Notes under the pieces: generated by a model
What the model was told of the DNA's origin: nothing
What the model saw: only the letters and a program-made list of their open reading frames with translations
Databases searched by the model: none
Translations under genes and position numbers: made by a program
From: Bacteroidales bacterium UBA4363
GTDB lineage: Bacteria > Bacteroidota > Bacteroidia > Bacteroidales > Paludibacteraceae
DNA length: 64,000 nucleotides
Direction: 5' to 3'
Assembly: GCA_002393965.1 (NCBI GenBank)
Contig: DGSL01000010.1
Span: 1-64,000 of the forward strand
Shown: positions 25,773-32,975 of the stretch, one piece after another
Position numbering within the stretch: the first letter of the stretch is position 1
Layout: the number at the start of each line of letters is the position of its first letter

Positions 25773-26978
25773 ATGGCATTCACACGTATAGTCCGCACGA
25801 TATCTACCCTGCTCGCAATCTGTTTTTTAGCTGGATGTCAGGATGACTATACCAATTACAAAGTTGACTCCGCCGTTCTTCAAAAATACTTGCAGTCCTA
25901 TCTTTCCGAGGCACGAGAACGCGGTGTGATTTTAGACCCCAAGACAACAGGTCTCATTCTCTCCTTTGGTGACTGTGAAGGGTCGGCTGCCGGAACCACA
26001 TTCTATGAAAACCCCATACGAATTGTCATTGACAAGTCCTATTGGGATAATTGCTCTAATTATGCTGACGGAGATTACCTGCATGAAGAGGTCCTATTTC
26101 ACGAACTGACTCACGCTCTGCTTTATCGGGGACACGACAACTCCATACTGCCGGACGGAGAATGGAAATCCATCATGCGAGGAGGAACACTCCCAAAGGG
26201 ACGAATAAACAACATCAGTTTTCGCGGTATGCGTCGCAACTATTATGTTGACGAACTCTTTCATGCCTCCACTCCGCCTCCCACATGGTCACTTCCTTCT
26301 CCGGTCTCTGCTCCCCCTGATATTTCCCTATTACCCACTATCAATGACGATTTCTTATCGGGGCTCTATAATCCTCTGCATTATTATATTCGGCCTTACT
26401 ATTCTCAGAGCCGAGCATCTGTCTATGATCAGGCACTTGTCTATGAAAATGCCGAATCCTCAACCAATTTCTACTTTCACCTTCTCGACATAGGAATCTC
26501 AACTGAACAAGACTTCTATTTCACCACACAGTTTACCTTGAAGAACGTAGGTCCCGATCACGGTACGGTAGGACTTACCTTCGGGGATATTGACGATGGT
26601 TCCCTCCTCTCTATCCGGATGAGCCAGGACCGTCAATTCCATATCTATGATAACAGGGAACGCTTTGCATCCGTTTATCTTCCGTGTGAATCAGCACCTT
26701 TCTCCGGGGAGGTTACTTCTCTCGGTATCCGACGAACAAGAGACCGCATAGACTACTACATTAACTCTCAATGTATCTTTACCGATTCCATCACACATCC
26801 AATCGGAAATAAAGGAAACTTCTTCGCTCTCATCCTGCCCGCCAGAGCTGACACGCACATTCAAAACGTTCAACTCCTCACACAGAAAAAAGGAGAACTC
26901 CGTCGAGTTTCCTCTCCAAAGGTTCACAACCTATATCCGGTCCACCACCATGCACAAAAAAGAGACACCACCGACTGA
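25773..26978 (+). CDS. Lipoprotein with HExxH metallopeptidase motif
   Basis: The 401-residue lipoprotein has lipobox LAGC (Cys22). The N-terminal domain contains FHELTHALLYRGHD (about 110-123), an HExxH zinc-peptidase motif with a following His that could be the third ligand of a metzincin-like or related site. The C-terminal half (from about residue 225) has the alternating beta pattern of a LamG / concanavalin-like domain (DFYFTTQFTLKNVG, SIRMSQDRQFHIYD, DYYINSQCIF). It is probably surface-exposed. The protease family is not established. Confidence 0.6.
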   Translation: MAFTRIVRTISTLLAICFLAGCQDDYTNYKVDSAVLQKYLQSYLSEARERGVILDPKTTGLILSFGDCEGSAAGTTFYENPIRIVIDKSYWDNCSNYADGDYLHEEVLFHELTHALLYRGHDNSILPDGEWKSIMRGGTLPKGRINNISFRGMRRNYYVDELFHASTPPPTWSLPSPVSAPPDISLLPTINDDFLSGLYNPLHYYIRPYYSQSRASVYDQALVYENAESSTNFYFHLLDIGISTEQDFYFTTQFTLKNVGPDHGTVGLTFGDIDDGSLLSIRMSQDRQFHIYDNRERFASVYLPCESAPFSGEVTSLGIRRTRDRIDYYINSQCIFTDSITHPIGNKGNFFALILPARADTHIQNVQLLTQKKGELRRVSSPKVHNLYPVHHHAQKRDTTD

Positions 26979-27031
26979 CCTCATCCCTAATAATCTTCAC
27001 GTTAAAACGACAAAAAATCACATATATTACT

Positions 27032-28693
27032 ATGATCAACATCTATCAAATTCTTCCCCGTCTCTTCACCAATCTCAAAGGAAATAACATTCCGAACGGA
27101 ACCATTGAGGAAAACGGCTGCGGAAAAATGAATGACCTCACCCTCTCACTACTGAAAGAGATCCGTAATGACGGATATACACATCTGTGGCTTACAGGTC
27201 TGCTTGAACACGCCACCAAAACCGACTATTCATCTTCAGGAATCCACAGAGACCATCCAGGGGTGGTAAAAGGGCAAGCAGGTTCTCCATATGCCATCAA
27301 AGACTACTACGACATTGACCCTGATCTGGCCGAAAACGTATCGGCACGTATGAATGAATTTGAGTCACTACTCCAACGTATACATAAAGCTGGGCTGAAA
27401 CTCATCATCGACTTTGTACCCAACCACGTTGCCAGAGAATATCACTCTGATTCTCGTCCGCGTGGAATAAAGGACCTCGGAGCCGAAGACAACATCCAAT
27501 TTGGATTCTCGCAACAAAACAATTTCTATTATTTTCCAGGACAGGAGTTTACTCCTCAATTCGACGCAGAAGGCTATCACGAGTATCCAGCCAAAGCGTC
27601 TGGCAATGATGTATTTCACCCTTCTCCATCAAAAGACGATTGGTATGAAACCGTCAAACTCAATTATGGAGTGGACTATCTAAATGGTCGAACCGCATTC
27701 TTCGACCCTATTCCAGATACATGGTTCAAAATGCGAGATATTCTTCTTTTCTGGGCAGGAAAGGGTGTGGATGGATTCCGATGTGACATGGCGGAGATGG
27801 TTCCTGTAGAATTCTGGGGATGGGTACTTCCACAAGTAAAAGCCAAACACAAGAACATTCTATTCATAGCCGAAGTCTATAACCCATACGAATATCGCAA
27901 CTATATCTTCAACGGGCACTTCGACTACCTGTACGATAAAGTAGGCACATATGACATTTTACGATCCATTACATGCCATCGCTGTTCCGCATCTGCCCTA
28001 ACAGGTTCGTGGCAATCGGTAGATGACATCCGCGACCATATGCTCAACTTTCTCGAAAACCATGATGAACAGCGTATTGCCTCCGACTTCTTTGCAGGTA
28101 ATGCCCGAAACGCCATTCCAGCGCTTATTGTCTCATCCACCCTCAGTTCTTCTCCATTTATGGTTTATGCCGGTCAGGAACTTGGAGAACGCGGAATGGA
28201 CCAAGAGGGTTTCTCAGGCAAAGACGGACGTACGACACTTTTTGATTATTGGACCGTTGATACTCTTAGCCGTCGTCTGAAAGGAGAGCTCAACGAAGAC
28301 GAAAAGAGCCTTTATTCTGTCTATCGGACTCTGCTTAACCTTCGATTAAAAAATCCCGCCCTCAGCGAAGACTCCCTTCGCTACGACCTACAATGGCTCA
28401 ACTACGACAACCACACATGGAATCCGTACTTCCACTACGCTTATCTGCGTCAATCATCTGACGGGAAAGAGACCCTGCTCATTGCCGTTAATTTCAATGA
28501 CGAACCTGCCTCCTGCGACATAAACATCACCTATCATCCATTTGGAACATTGCAGTTACCGAAAGAGCGGGAATATCTTTGCAAAGATTTACTCACTGGA
28601 AATACTGTCAAACAACTATTCTCAAAAGAGAAACCATTTCACGTTGAACTACCTGCCCGCAGTGGTGTCATTATGAAGATAGGAACGAAATAA
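27032..28693 (+). CDS. GH13 alpha-amylase family glycosidase
   Basis: The 553-residue enzyme lacks a signal peptide, so it is probably cytosolic. The GH13 catalytic set is complete: nucleophile Asp252 in DGFRCDMAEM, acid Glu281 in FIAEVYNP, and Asp346 in ENHDEQR. IDFVPNHVAREY is conserved region I. It probably hydrolyses or rearranges alpha-1,4-glucans or small alpha-glucosides; exact specificity is not readable. mazG follows after 17 bp. Confidence 0.9.
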   Translation: MINIYQILPRLFTNLKGNNIPNGTIEENGCGKMNDLTLSLLKEIRNDGYTHLWLTGLLEHATKTDYSSSGIHRDHPGVVKGQAGSPYAIKDYYDIDPDLAENVSARMNEFESLLQRIHKAGLKLIIDFVPNHVAREYHSDSRPRGIKDLGAEDNIQFGFSQQNNFYYFPGQEFTPQFDAEGYHEYPAKASGNDVFHPSPSKDDWYETVKLNYGVDYLNGRTAFFDPIPDTWFKMRDILLFWAGKGVDGFRCDMAEMVPVEFWGWVLPQVKAKHKNILFIAEVYNPYEYRNYIFNGHFDYLYDKVGTYDILRSITCHRCSASALTGSWQSVDDIRDHMLNFLENHDEQRIASDFFAGNARNAIPALIVSSTLSSSPFMVYAGQELGERGMDQEGFSGKDGRTTLFDYWTVDTLSRRLKGELNEDEKSLYSVYRTLLNLRLKNPALSEDSLRYDLQWLNYDNHTWNPYFHYAYLRQSSDGKETLLIAVNFNDEPASCDINITYHPFGTLQLPKEREYLCKDLLTGNTVKQLFSKEKPFHVELPARSGVIMKIGTK

Positions 28694-28710
28694 GACACAA
28701 ACATTATTAA

Positions 28711-29538
28711 ATGAAAACAGAACATACCGAAGATCTTAAAGCTTTTGAACGACTACTTGGAATCATTGATGACCTGCGGGAAAAATGTCCATGGGATTCA
28801 AAACAGACATTCGACTCTCTACGTCCGCTAACAATTGAGGAAACCTATGAATTGGCCGAAGCAATCCTCCAACGCGACTATCCGAACATCGCCAAGGAGA
28901 TGGGAGACGTGTTAATGCACCTGCTTTTTTATGCAAAGATGGGGAACGAAGTCCATCGTTTTTCTCTTGCCGATGTATGTAATCGTCTGTGCGAGAAACT
29001 CATTTTCCGTCATCCTCATATTTATGGTACAACAGAAGCTTCCACTCCCGAGGCCGTCGAGAAGAATTGGGAAGAACTGAAGACACGTGAAAAGGGTGGC
29101 AATAAAACAATTCTATCTGGTGTACCAAAAACTCTTCCATCACTCATCAAAGCCTATCGTATACAGGACAAGGCACGGAATGTCGGTTTTGATTGGGAAA
29201 AACGAGAAGATGTATGGGAAAAGGTTCATGAGGAAATATCAGAAGTTGAAGCCGAGTTGACAAAACAAACTACCGCCCAAAATAATCAGAACGAATTGGA
29301 ATCAGAATTCGGAGATTTGCTATTTGCTATTGTCAATGCCGCCCGACTTTATGGAATCGATCCTGATAATGCGCTGGAGCATACTAATCAGAAGTTCATT
29401 CGACGTTTTACCTACATAGAACAAGAAGCAAAGAAAAAAGGGGTGCATCTTAAAGAGCTGAGTCTTGAGGAAATGGACCATCTGTGGGAAGAAGCAAAGA
29501 AAGAAGAAAGCCACAAACAAGCATCAGAAAAGGATTGA
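28711..29538 (+). CDS. mazG: Nucleoside triphosphate pyrophosphohydrolase MazG
   Basis: The 275-residue protein contains two MazG helical domains. The first begins LLGIIDDLREKCPWDSKQTF and includes ETYELAEAI and KEMGDVLMHLLFYAKM; the second includes EKVHEEISEVEAEL and EFGDLLFAIVNAARL. The acidic EExxE..ExxD residues bind Mg2+ and hydrolyse NTPs to NMPs, serving as nucleotide-pool cleaning. The C-terminus is a charged coiled segment. Normal length for the long MazG form. Confidence 0.94.
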   Translation: MKTEHTEDLKAFERLLGIIDDLREKCPWDSKQTFDSLRPLTIEETYELAEAILQRDYPNIAKEMGDVLMHLLFYAKMGNEVHRFSLADVCNRLCEKLIFRHPHIYGTTEASTPEAVEKNWEELKTREKGGNKTILSGVPKTLPSLIKAYRIQDKARNVGFDWEKREDVWEKVHEEISEVEAELTKQTTAQNNQNELESEFGDLLFAIVNAARLYGIDPDNALEHTNQKFIRRFTYIEQEAKKKGVHLKELSLEEMDHLWEEAKKEESHKQASEKD

Positions 29539-29582
29539 GTCAAAAAAAGAGGAGGAGTGATACACACATTCCCAAAATAAAC

Positions 29583-29590
29583 TATCTTTG
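29583..29590 (+). promoter_or_regulatory. -7 box of tRNA-Pro
   Basis: TATCTTTG matches TAnnTTTG, 14 bp before the tRNA. The -33 element is weak. Confidence 0.5.
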
Positions 29591-29604
29591 CAACCACAAA
29601 AGAT

Positions 29605-29680
29605 CGGGATGTAGCGCAGTTGGTAGCGCACTACGTTCGGGACGTAGGGGTCGGGCGTTCGAGTCGCCTCATCCCGACCA
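29605..29680 (+). tRNA. tRNA-Pro (anticodon CGG)
   Basis: Acceptor arms are CGGGATG (29605-29611) and CATCCCG (29670-29676), then A and an encoded CCA. The anticodon arm is CTACG-TTCGGGA-CGTAG with anticodon CGG. The T arm contains CGTTCGAGTCG. Its 3' end is the site of an integration scar. Confidence 0.94.
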
Positions 29681-29681
29681 A

Positions 29682-29718
29682 AGGCGACAAGTGAGTAATT
29701 TCGCTTGTCGCTTTTTCT
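29682..29718 (+). terminator. Terminator after tRNA-Pro
   Basis: GCGACAAG (29684-29691) pairs with CTTGTCGC (29704-29711), followed by TTTTTCTTTT. This sequence lies inside the recombinase remnant, so it arrived with the inserted element or replaced the original tRNA terminator. Confidence 0.75.
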
Positions 29719-29858
29719 TTTCCATCCTTGCAACTGCTTGAAAACAAACGAAATGTCTTAAATACCTCGTTCTCTGTTTCGGTTCGATAATCGTCAGTAT
29801 TCTTATCGAAGTAAATCCCGCTCGGGAACAGCAGATTTTGAAGTTTTTGCCTACTTGC
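29683..29858 (-). pseudogene. C-terminal remnant of a serine site-specific recombinase
   Basis: On the minus strand, about 58 codons read ASRQKLQNLLFPSGIYFDKN, then DDYRTE.ENEVFKTFRLF and KEKATSEITHLSPLVG. This matches the usual C-terminal end of large serine recombinases in Bacteroidota (KLQ.L.FP.G..Y....D.YRT...NEVF... SPLV). The frame then runs without a stop into the 3' end of tRNA-Pro, as expected for an element integrated at a tRNA. The remaining several hundred codons are absent. The family match is from memory. Confidence 0.6.
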
Positions 29859-29860
29859 GA

Positions 29861-30092
29861 AATCCCCATCTTGCCACAATTCAAGCGATAGCCAAAAATC
29901 TAAATGTGGAGGTTACCACCCTATTCAATTTACATCTGAGTCAAAGCGACCTAACGGCCATTGTCGTATTTCGTGGGGAAACACTTGTAAAATGTGGAGT
30001 CCCTTCTTGAATTTGCCACTCAAATAAAAACAACACTACAAGATGAAGAAATCACAGAAAAGGACATCAACGCTAATTATCACGGAAAATAA
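29861..30092 (+). pseudogene. Frameshifted XRE-family regulator remnant
   Basis: The frame from 29861 reads NPHLATIQAIAKNLNVEV then TTLFN and DLTAIVVFRGETLVKCGVPS, stopping at 30008. A second frame continues SLLEFATQIKTTLQDEEIT and KDINANYHGK to TAA at 30092. NP.L.TI..IAK.LNVEV..LF is the end of an XRE helix-turn-helix domain; the rest resembles the C-terminal tail of small Bacteroidota XRE proteins. The N-terminal helices are missing, because they abut the recombinase remnant, and at least one frameshift is present. Confidence 0.6.
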
Positions 30093-30123
30093 AAACACCG
30101 GCTATTACTAACCGGTGTTTTTT
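30091..30123 (+). terminator. Bidirectional terminator
   Basis: AAAAACACCGG pairs with CCGGTGTTTTTT. It serves the XRE remnant on the plus strand and, by symmetry, the convergent gene ending at 30142. Confidence 0.85.
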
Positions 30124-30141
30124 CCCCACGACAGAGAGTGC

Positions 30142-30657
30142 TTATTTTTCTTGTAATTCGCTAAAACTAAAACGTGATGTTATCTGACCATTGAAAGTGT
30201 AGGATTTCCCATCCTTTTCAAACTTCACGTTTTCTAATTTTAGTGTCAACTCCTCTTTCGATACGTTTGTATCTACGATTTTGGCAGTTCCACTTACATA
30301 AGGATACTTTATCCCCTTTTTTTGCCCCGTAATATCAGGTTCCACTACAAAGTTCTTCATGTTTGATATTACATCACCCTTCTTAGGTTCGTATGGACAT
30401 TGACATGAAAGAATGTAACTATCTCCATTCATTAATCCAAATCCGAACATCGCATAATTGTCATCCAAGTCCAGTCCCAAAATGGAAGTCATATCTTCCC
30501 AAGAAAATAATGTGAAAAACAACTCTTGCTTAGTTCCATTAATTTCAATTTGGTCAAAACCAAATGAGGGTTCTTCATCATCATCTCCACAAGATACGAA
30601 TGTTAGGCTGAAAACAGCCATGACAGCAATTGCTATCAAACTTAAATACTTTTTCAT
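30142..30657 (-). CDS. Lipoprotein of unknown function
   Basis: The 171-residue protein begins MKKYLSLIAIAVMAVFSLTF and has lipobox VSC followed by GDDDEE, a lipoprotein-export-like acidic stretch after the Cys (surface export signal in Bacteroidota). The rest is beta-rich (ILGLDLDDNYAMFGFG, YPYVSGTAKIVD) and ends SRFSFSELQEK. No family is recognised. The start at 30657 is preferred because the frame further upstream runs through a leader element shared with the next gene. Confidence 0.6.
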   Translation of the reverse strand: MKKYLSLIAIAVMAVFSLTFVSCGDDDEEPSFGFDQIEINGTKQELFFTLFSWEDMTSILGLDLDDNYAMFGFGLMNGDSYILSCQCPYEPKKGDVISNMKNFVVEPDITGQKKGIKYPYVSGTAKIVDTNVSKEELTLKLENVKFEKDGKSYTFNGQITSRFSFSELQEK

Positions 30658-30672
30658 TTTTTTAATTAGTTT

Positions 30673-30723
30673 AAGCATCTGTGACCCTACGATGCTGGTT
30701 ATTATTAGATTTGAAATAGGCAT
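30673..30723 (-). promoter_or_regulatory. Conserved 5' leader element, copy 1
   Basis: On the minus strand the element reads ATGCCTATTTCAAATCTAAT, then a hairpin AGCATC GTAGGGTCACA GATGCT. It ends 16 nt before the ATG at 30657. A matching element lies at 31421-31472. Confidence 0.6.
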
Positions 30724-30742
30724 TTACTATTTCAGTAAGTTA

Positions 30743-31405
30743 TCATTGTTTCCCAAATGTCCATTGAAGCCGAATATAAGAAACAGCACTTTTTAATTTT
30801 TTTGAAATACCCTTTTCCTCACTCGATAATTCTGCAATATCAAGGAATCCCTTGTCGATCCCGATACCTAAACCAAACTTCTTAAAGCAAACGCCTATAT
30901 TACCTCCAATGCCAAAATCCAAAGGTTTGGATTTAAGTTCATAATCGCTATTTCCATAACCTTCCGATAATGAACAATTTCCGTTTACGCCTATATATGG
31001 GCCTAAATCCACAAATACTCTGATGTCATTTTTAAAAACATACTTATATCCTACATGGATTGGAATATTAAATTGTACTTCTGTAAAACTGTTTCCTGAT
31101 GACATCATATCAGCTAAATTATTGCTCATTTCACCTCCGCGCTGAGTGAAATGTAATCCTACAAGTCCATATAATCTTCCTTTATTATCAGAGAATGAAA
31201 GTATATTTTTTTTGACATCTACTCCGGCATTGATATTAATTATTGCTAAGTCATACGGGTCACTTGAGGCTGTCGTGCCAAATCCTGCACTAATCGTATA
31301 CTCAAACTGTTTTAAGAAAGATTTGACCTTCCCAACTTTTGATTCTTGGGAAAAAGCATTTACACTGAATGCAATGAACAATGCAAAAAGAAAGAATTTT
31401 TTCAT
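30743..31405 (-). CDS. Outer membrane beta-barrel protein (PorT-like)
   Basis: The 220-residue protein has a signal peptide (MKKFFLFALFIAFSVNAFSQ) and repeating amphipathic strands with Gly/aromatic pattern (YTISAGFGTT, RLYGLVGLHFTQRGG, IPIHVGYKYVF, VFVDLGPYIGVNG, GIGGNIGVCFKKFGLGIGI). It ends with an aromatic strand YIRLQWTFGKQ. This is typical of the small eight-stranded OMP beta-barrel (PorT-like) family. Function is unknown. It carries the same leader element as the lipoprotein gene downstream, 16 nt before its ATG. Confidence 0.75.
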   Translation of the reverse strand: MKKFFLFALFIAFSVNAFSQESKVGKVKSFLKQFEYTISAGFGTTASSDPYDLAIININAGVDVKKNILSFSDNKGRLYGLVGLHFTQRGGEMSNNLADMMSSGNSFTEVQFNIPIHVGYKYVFKNDIRVFVDLGPYIGVNGNCSLSEGYGNSDYELKSKPLDFGIGGNIGVCFKKFGLGIGIDKGFLDIAELSSEEKGISKKLKSAVSYIRLQWTFGKQ

Positions 31406-31420
31406 AAATATTAAATTCTA

Positions 31421-31472
31421 AGGCATCTGTGACCCTGCGATGCTGATTATTGTTTAGGTTCGAGATAGGCAT
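31421..31472 (-). promoter_or_regulatory. Conserved 5' leader element, copy 2
   Basis: The hairpin GCATC GCAGGGTCACA GATGC is preceded (minus strand) by ATGCCTATCTCGAACC. It closely matches copy 1 and ends 16 nt before the ATG at 31405. Confidence 0.6.
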
Positions 31473-31560
31473 AAAAGAAAAGCGGAGTCACCATTTTCCT
31501 ATTCTGCCATGTTGGGCTTGGACTCCCTTGCTACACAGAATAGGAAAGATTACTCCGCTT
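31471..31560 (-). ncRNA. Long hairpin with T-rich tail, possible small RNA or leader terminator
   Basis: Two stem blocks are seen: AAGCGGAGT (31480-31488) with ACTCCGCTT (31552-31560), and TTTCCTATTCTG (31495-31506) with CAGAATAGGAAA (31536-31547), both perfect. They are separated by a small internal loop and closed by a 29-base loop. On the minus strand the stem is followed by TTTCTTTTAT, as in an intrinsic terminator. It lies directly upstream of leader element copy 2. It could be a free RNA, a premature terminator controlling the OMP gene, or a mobile-element end. Confidence 0.45.
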
Positions 31561-32145
31561 GGCAGTATATCGCATAAGATACGATTACACACCAAGAGAG
31601 CGTTTCCCACTTTCTGATGTAGCAATATAGGCTAATGCCTACTTTGTGAAGTGTCCAAGTTCACATGTTCAGAAAAGCGAAAATGCGCTATCTAATATGT
31701 CTGTCAAGTGCCTACTAAGGCAACATGACGACGCAATAATAATAAAAACATTTGAAAGAATGCTCAACTACCTGGAACAAACTTAACTTTTGACGTTATT
31801 TTTTCTTGTTTTACGACAACTTTGCGTAGACTCATGATAACTTTTTATATTAAACAGTCAAGTAACCTTTCCGACTGCTGCAATGACAGCAAAAAAGATG
31901 AATTAGTTTGTTGTTTCAGTTCCTTACCCTTATGTAAATGCAGACACGCTTCTTATATCGATCTGTTGTTACCTTATTTCTTATGCAAATGCCGTTGGAG
32001 TATTTCTCTACCTTCCACTTATCGTAATTGGATCGGTTCTGTTTCGTCTGTGAAATAATATCTCTTATCTGTGTGGAGGGAACCATTTCTATCTCTATAA
32101 ACACAAAAAAAATGTGCAAAAGATGCATAAGTGTATTATTATGTA
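31561..32145. other. Intergenic region without recognisable gene
   Basis: This AT-rich stretch lies between the divergent OMP gene and the histidine leader. Short open frames on both strands (e.g. 31822-32058 plus, 31916-32188 minus) lack a start context, a signal or a family pattern. I see nothing supportable here apart from possible upstream control of either side. Confidence 0.5.
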
Positions 32146-32153
32146 TACCTTTG
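32146..32153 (+). promoter_or_regulatory. -7 box of the his unit
   Basis: TACCTTTG matches TAnnTTTG. The -33 position (GATG) is poor. It lies 21 bp before the leader peptide ATG. Confidence 0.55.
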
Positions 32154-32174
32154 TAACATAAAATTGAAATAAGA

Positions 32175-32225
32175 ATGATTCTGAACACCCATCATCATGC
32201 GCATCATCATGTAACCTTAGTATAA
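32175..32225 (+). CDS. Histidine leader peptide
   Basis: The frame encodes MILNTHHHAHHHVTLV (16 aa) with six His codons in a seven-residue run. It lies upstream of a terminator and a cluster containing hisGDCB. A ribosome stalled at the His codons leaves the antiterminator strand (32232-32246) free. A ribosome at the TAA (32223-32225) would cover its first part. The layout is that of the enterobacterial his attenuator, although the peptide sequence is unrelated. Confidence 0.85.
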   Translation: MILNTHHHAHHHVTLV

Positions 32226-32326
32226 AAACGAGGTAAGTGGGCTGTCATTGATATGAAAAATAAAAATTAATCAGACATAAAGACAGGGCTTGCCGAGAAC
32301 ATGGCAAGCCCTGTGTCTTTGTTTAG
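32226..32326 (+). promoter_or_regulatory. Attenuator of the histidine operon
   Basis: Terminator: AGACAGGGCTTGCC (32281-32294) pairs with GGCAAGCCCTGT.TCT (32303-32318), followed by TTTGTTT. Antiterminator: GGTAAG (32232-32237) pairs with CTTGCC (32289-32294), and CTGTC (32242-32246) with GACAG (32282-32286), with a small internal loop. The same strand is shared, so the two structures exclude each other. Confidence 0.8.
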
Positions 32327-32429
32327 TAAACAAGTCTTTTTTTAAAAATTACCACCAAGCATACAAGCAAATGTGAGTCAGCTTTAGGTCCGTCATTCAA
32401 CAATTCACTTTGCAAGTTTTAAATTAAAT

Positions 32430-32918
32430 ATGAGAGAGAAAGATTATTGGAAAAAAATCAAGAACCCCTGGACCGATATCGAAGGATACCATTGTTTTGC
32501 CTGTTCTCCTAATAATTCATCGGGGCTACACCTTGAATTCTTCGAGGACGGCGAAGACATCGTTTGTGAATGGTTGCCTGATATCCGTTATCAAGGATGG
32601 CTAAACACCCTTCACGGAGGTATCCAAGCCACACTAATGGATGAAGTAGCAGGATGGGTGGTCACAACAAAACTAGGCACCTGCGGAGTGACGTCACAGA
32701 TGAAAATCCGATTTCTGAAACGGATTGACACCACCGAAGGACCTATCATCATTCGAGCAAGGTTAGAAGAAATGAAACGCAACCTGGCCATGATATCCGC
32801 AGAAATTCGCAACAGCAAGAATGAAATCTGCGCCACGTCCAACTTAGTCTATTTCACCTATTCCAAAGAGGTGGCGGCCAAAACGTTCTTTCTGCGCACC
32901 CCAAAAGAGAACGACTGA
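32430..32918 (+). CDS. PaaI-like hotdog thioesterase
   Basis: The 162-residue protein has the hotdog-fold pattern of PaaI/YbgC-related acyl-CoA thioesterases: CFACSPNNSSGLHLEF at the N-terminus, WLNTLHGGIQATLMDEVAGWVV (HGG followed by catalytic-type Asp/Glu), and a strand KIRFLKRI. The substrate is unknown. It lies between the His attenuator and hisG with no terminator before hisG (57 bp gap), so it should be expressed with the his genes. A link to histidine synthesis is not obvious. Confidence 0.8.
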   Translation: MREKDYWKKIKNPWTDIEGYHCFACSPNNSSGLHLEFFEDGEDIVCEWLPDIRYQGWLNTLHGGIQATLMDEVAGWVVTTKLGTCGVTSQMKIRFLKRIDTTEGPIIIRARLEEMKRNLAMISAEIRNSKNEICATSNLVYFTYSKEVAAKTFFLRTPKEND

Positions 32919-32975
32919 CATTCTGTAATCGAATTGACTTCAAATACAAAATATATACAAATACATATACCAATC

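Noticed and set aside
29631..29682. Extension of the recombinase frame into tRNA-Pro (LVGMRRLERPTPTSRT)
   Set aside because: This part is antisense tRNA. Only the portion before it is counted as recombinase remnant.
31916..32188. Minus-strand frame upstream of the his leader
   Set aside because: It overlaps the leader peptide and promoter, has low-complexity Ile/Lys/Tyr composition and no recognisable motif.
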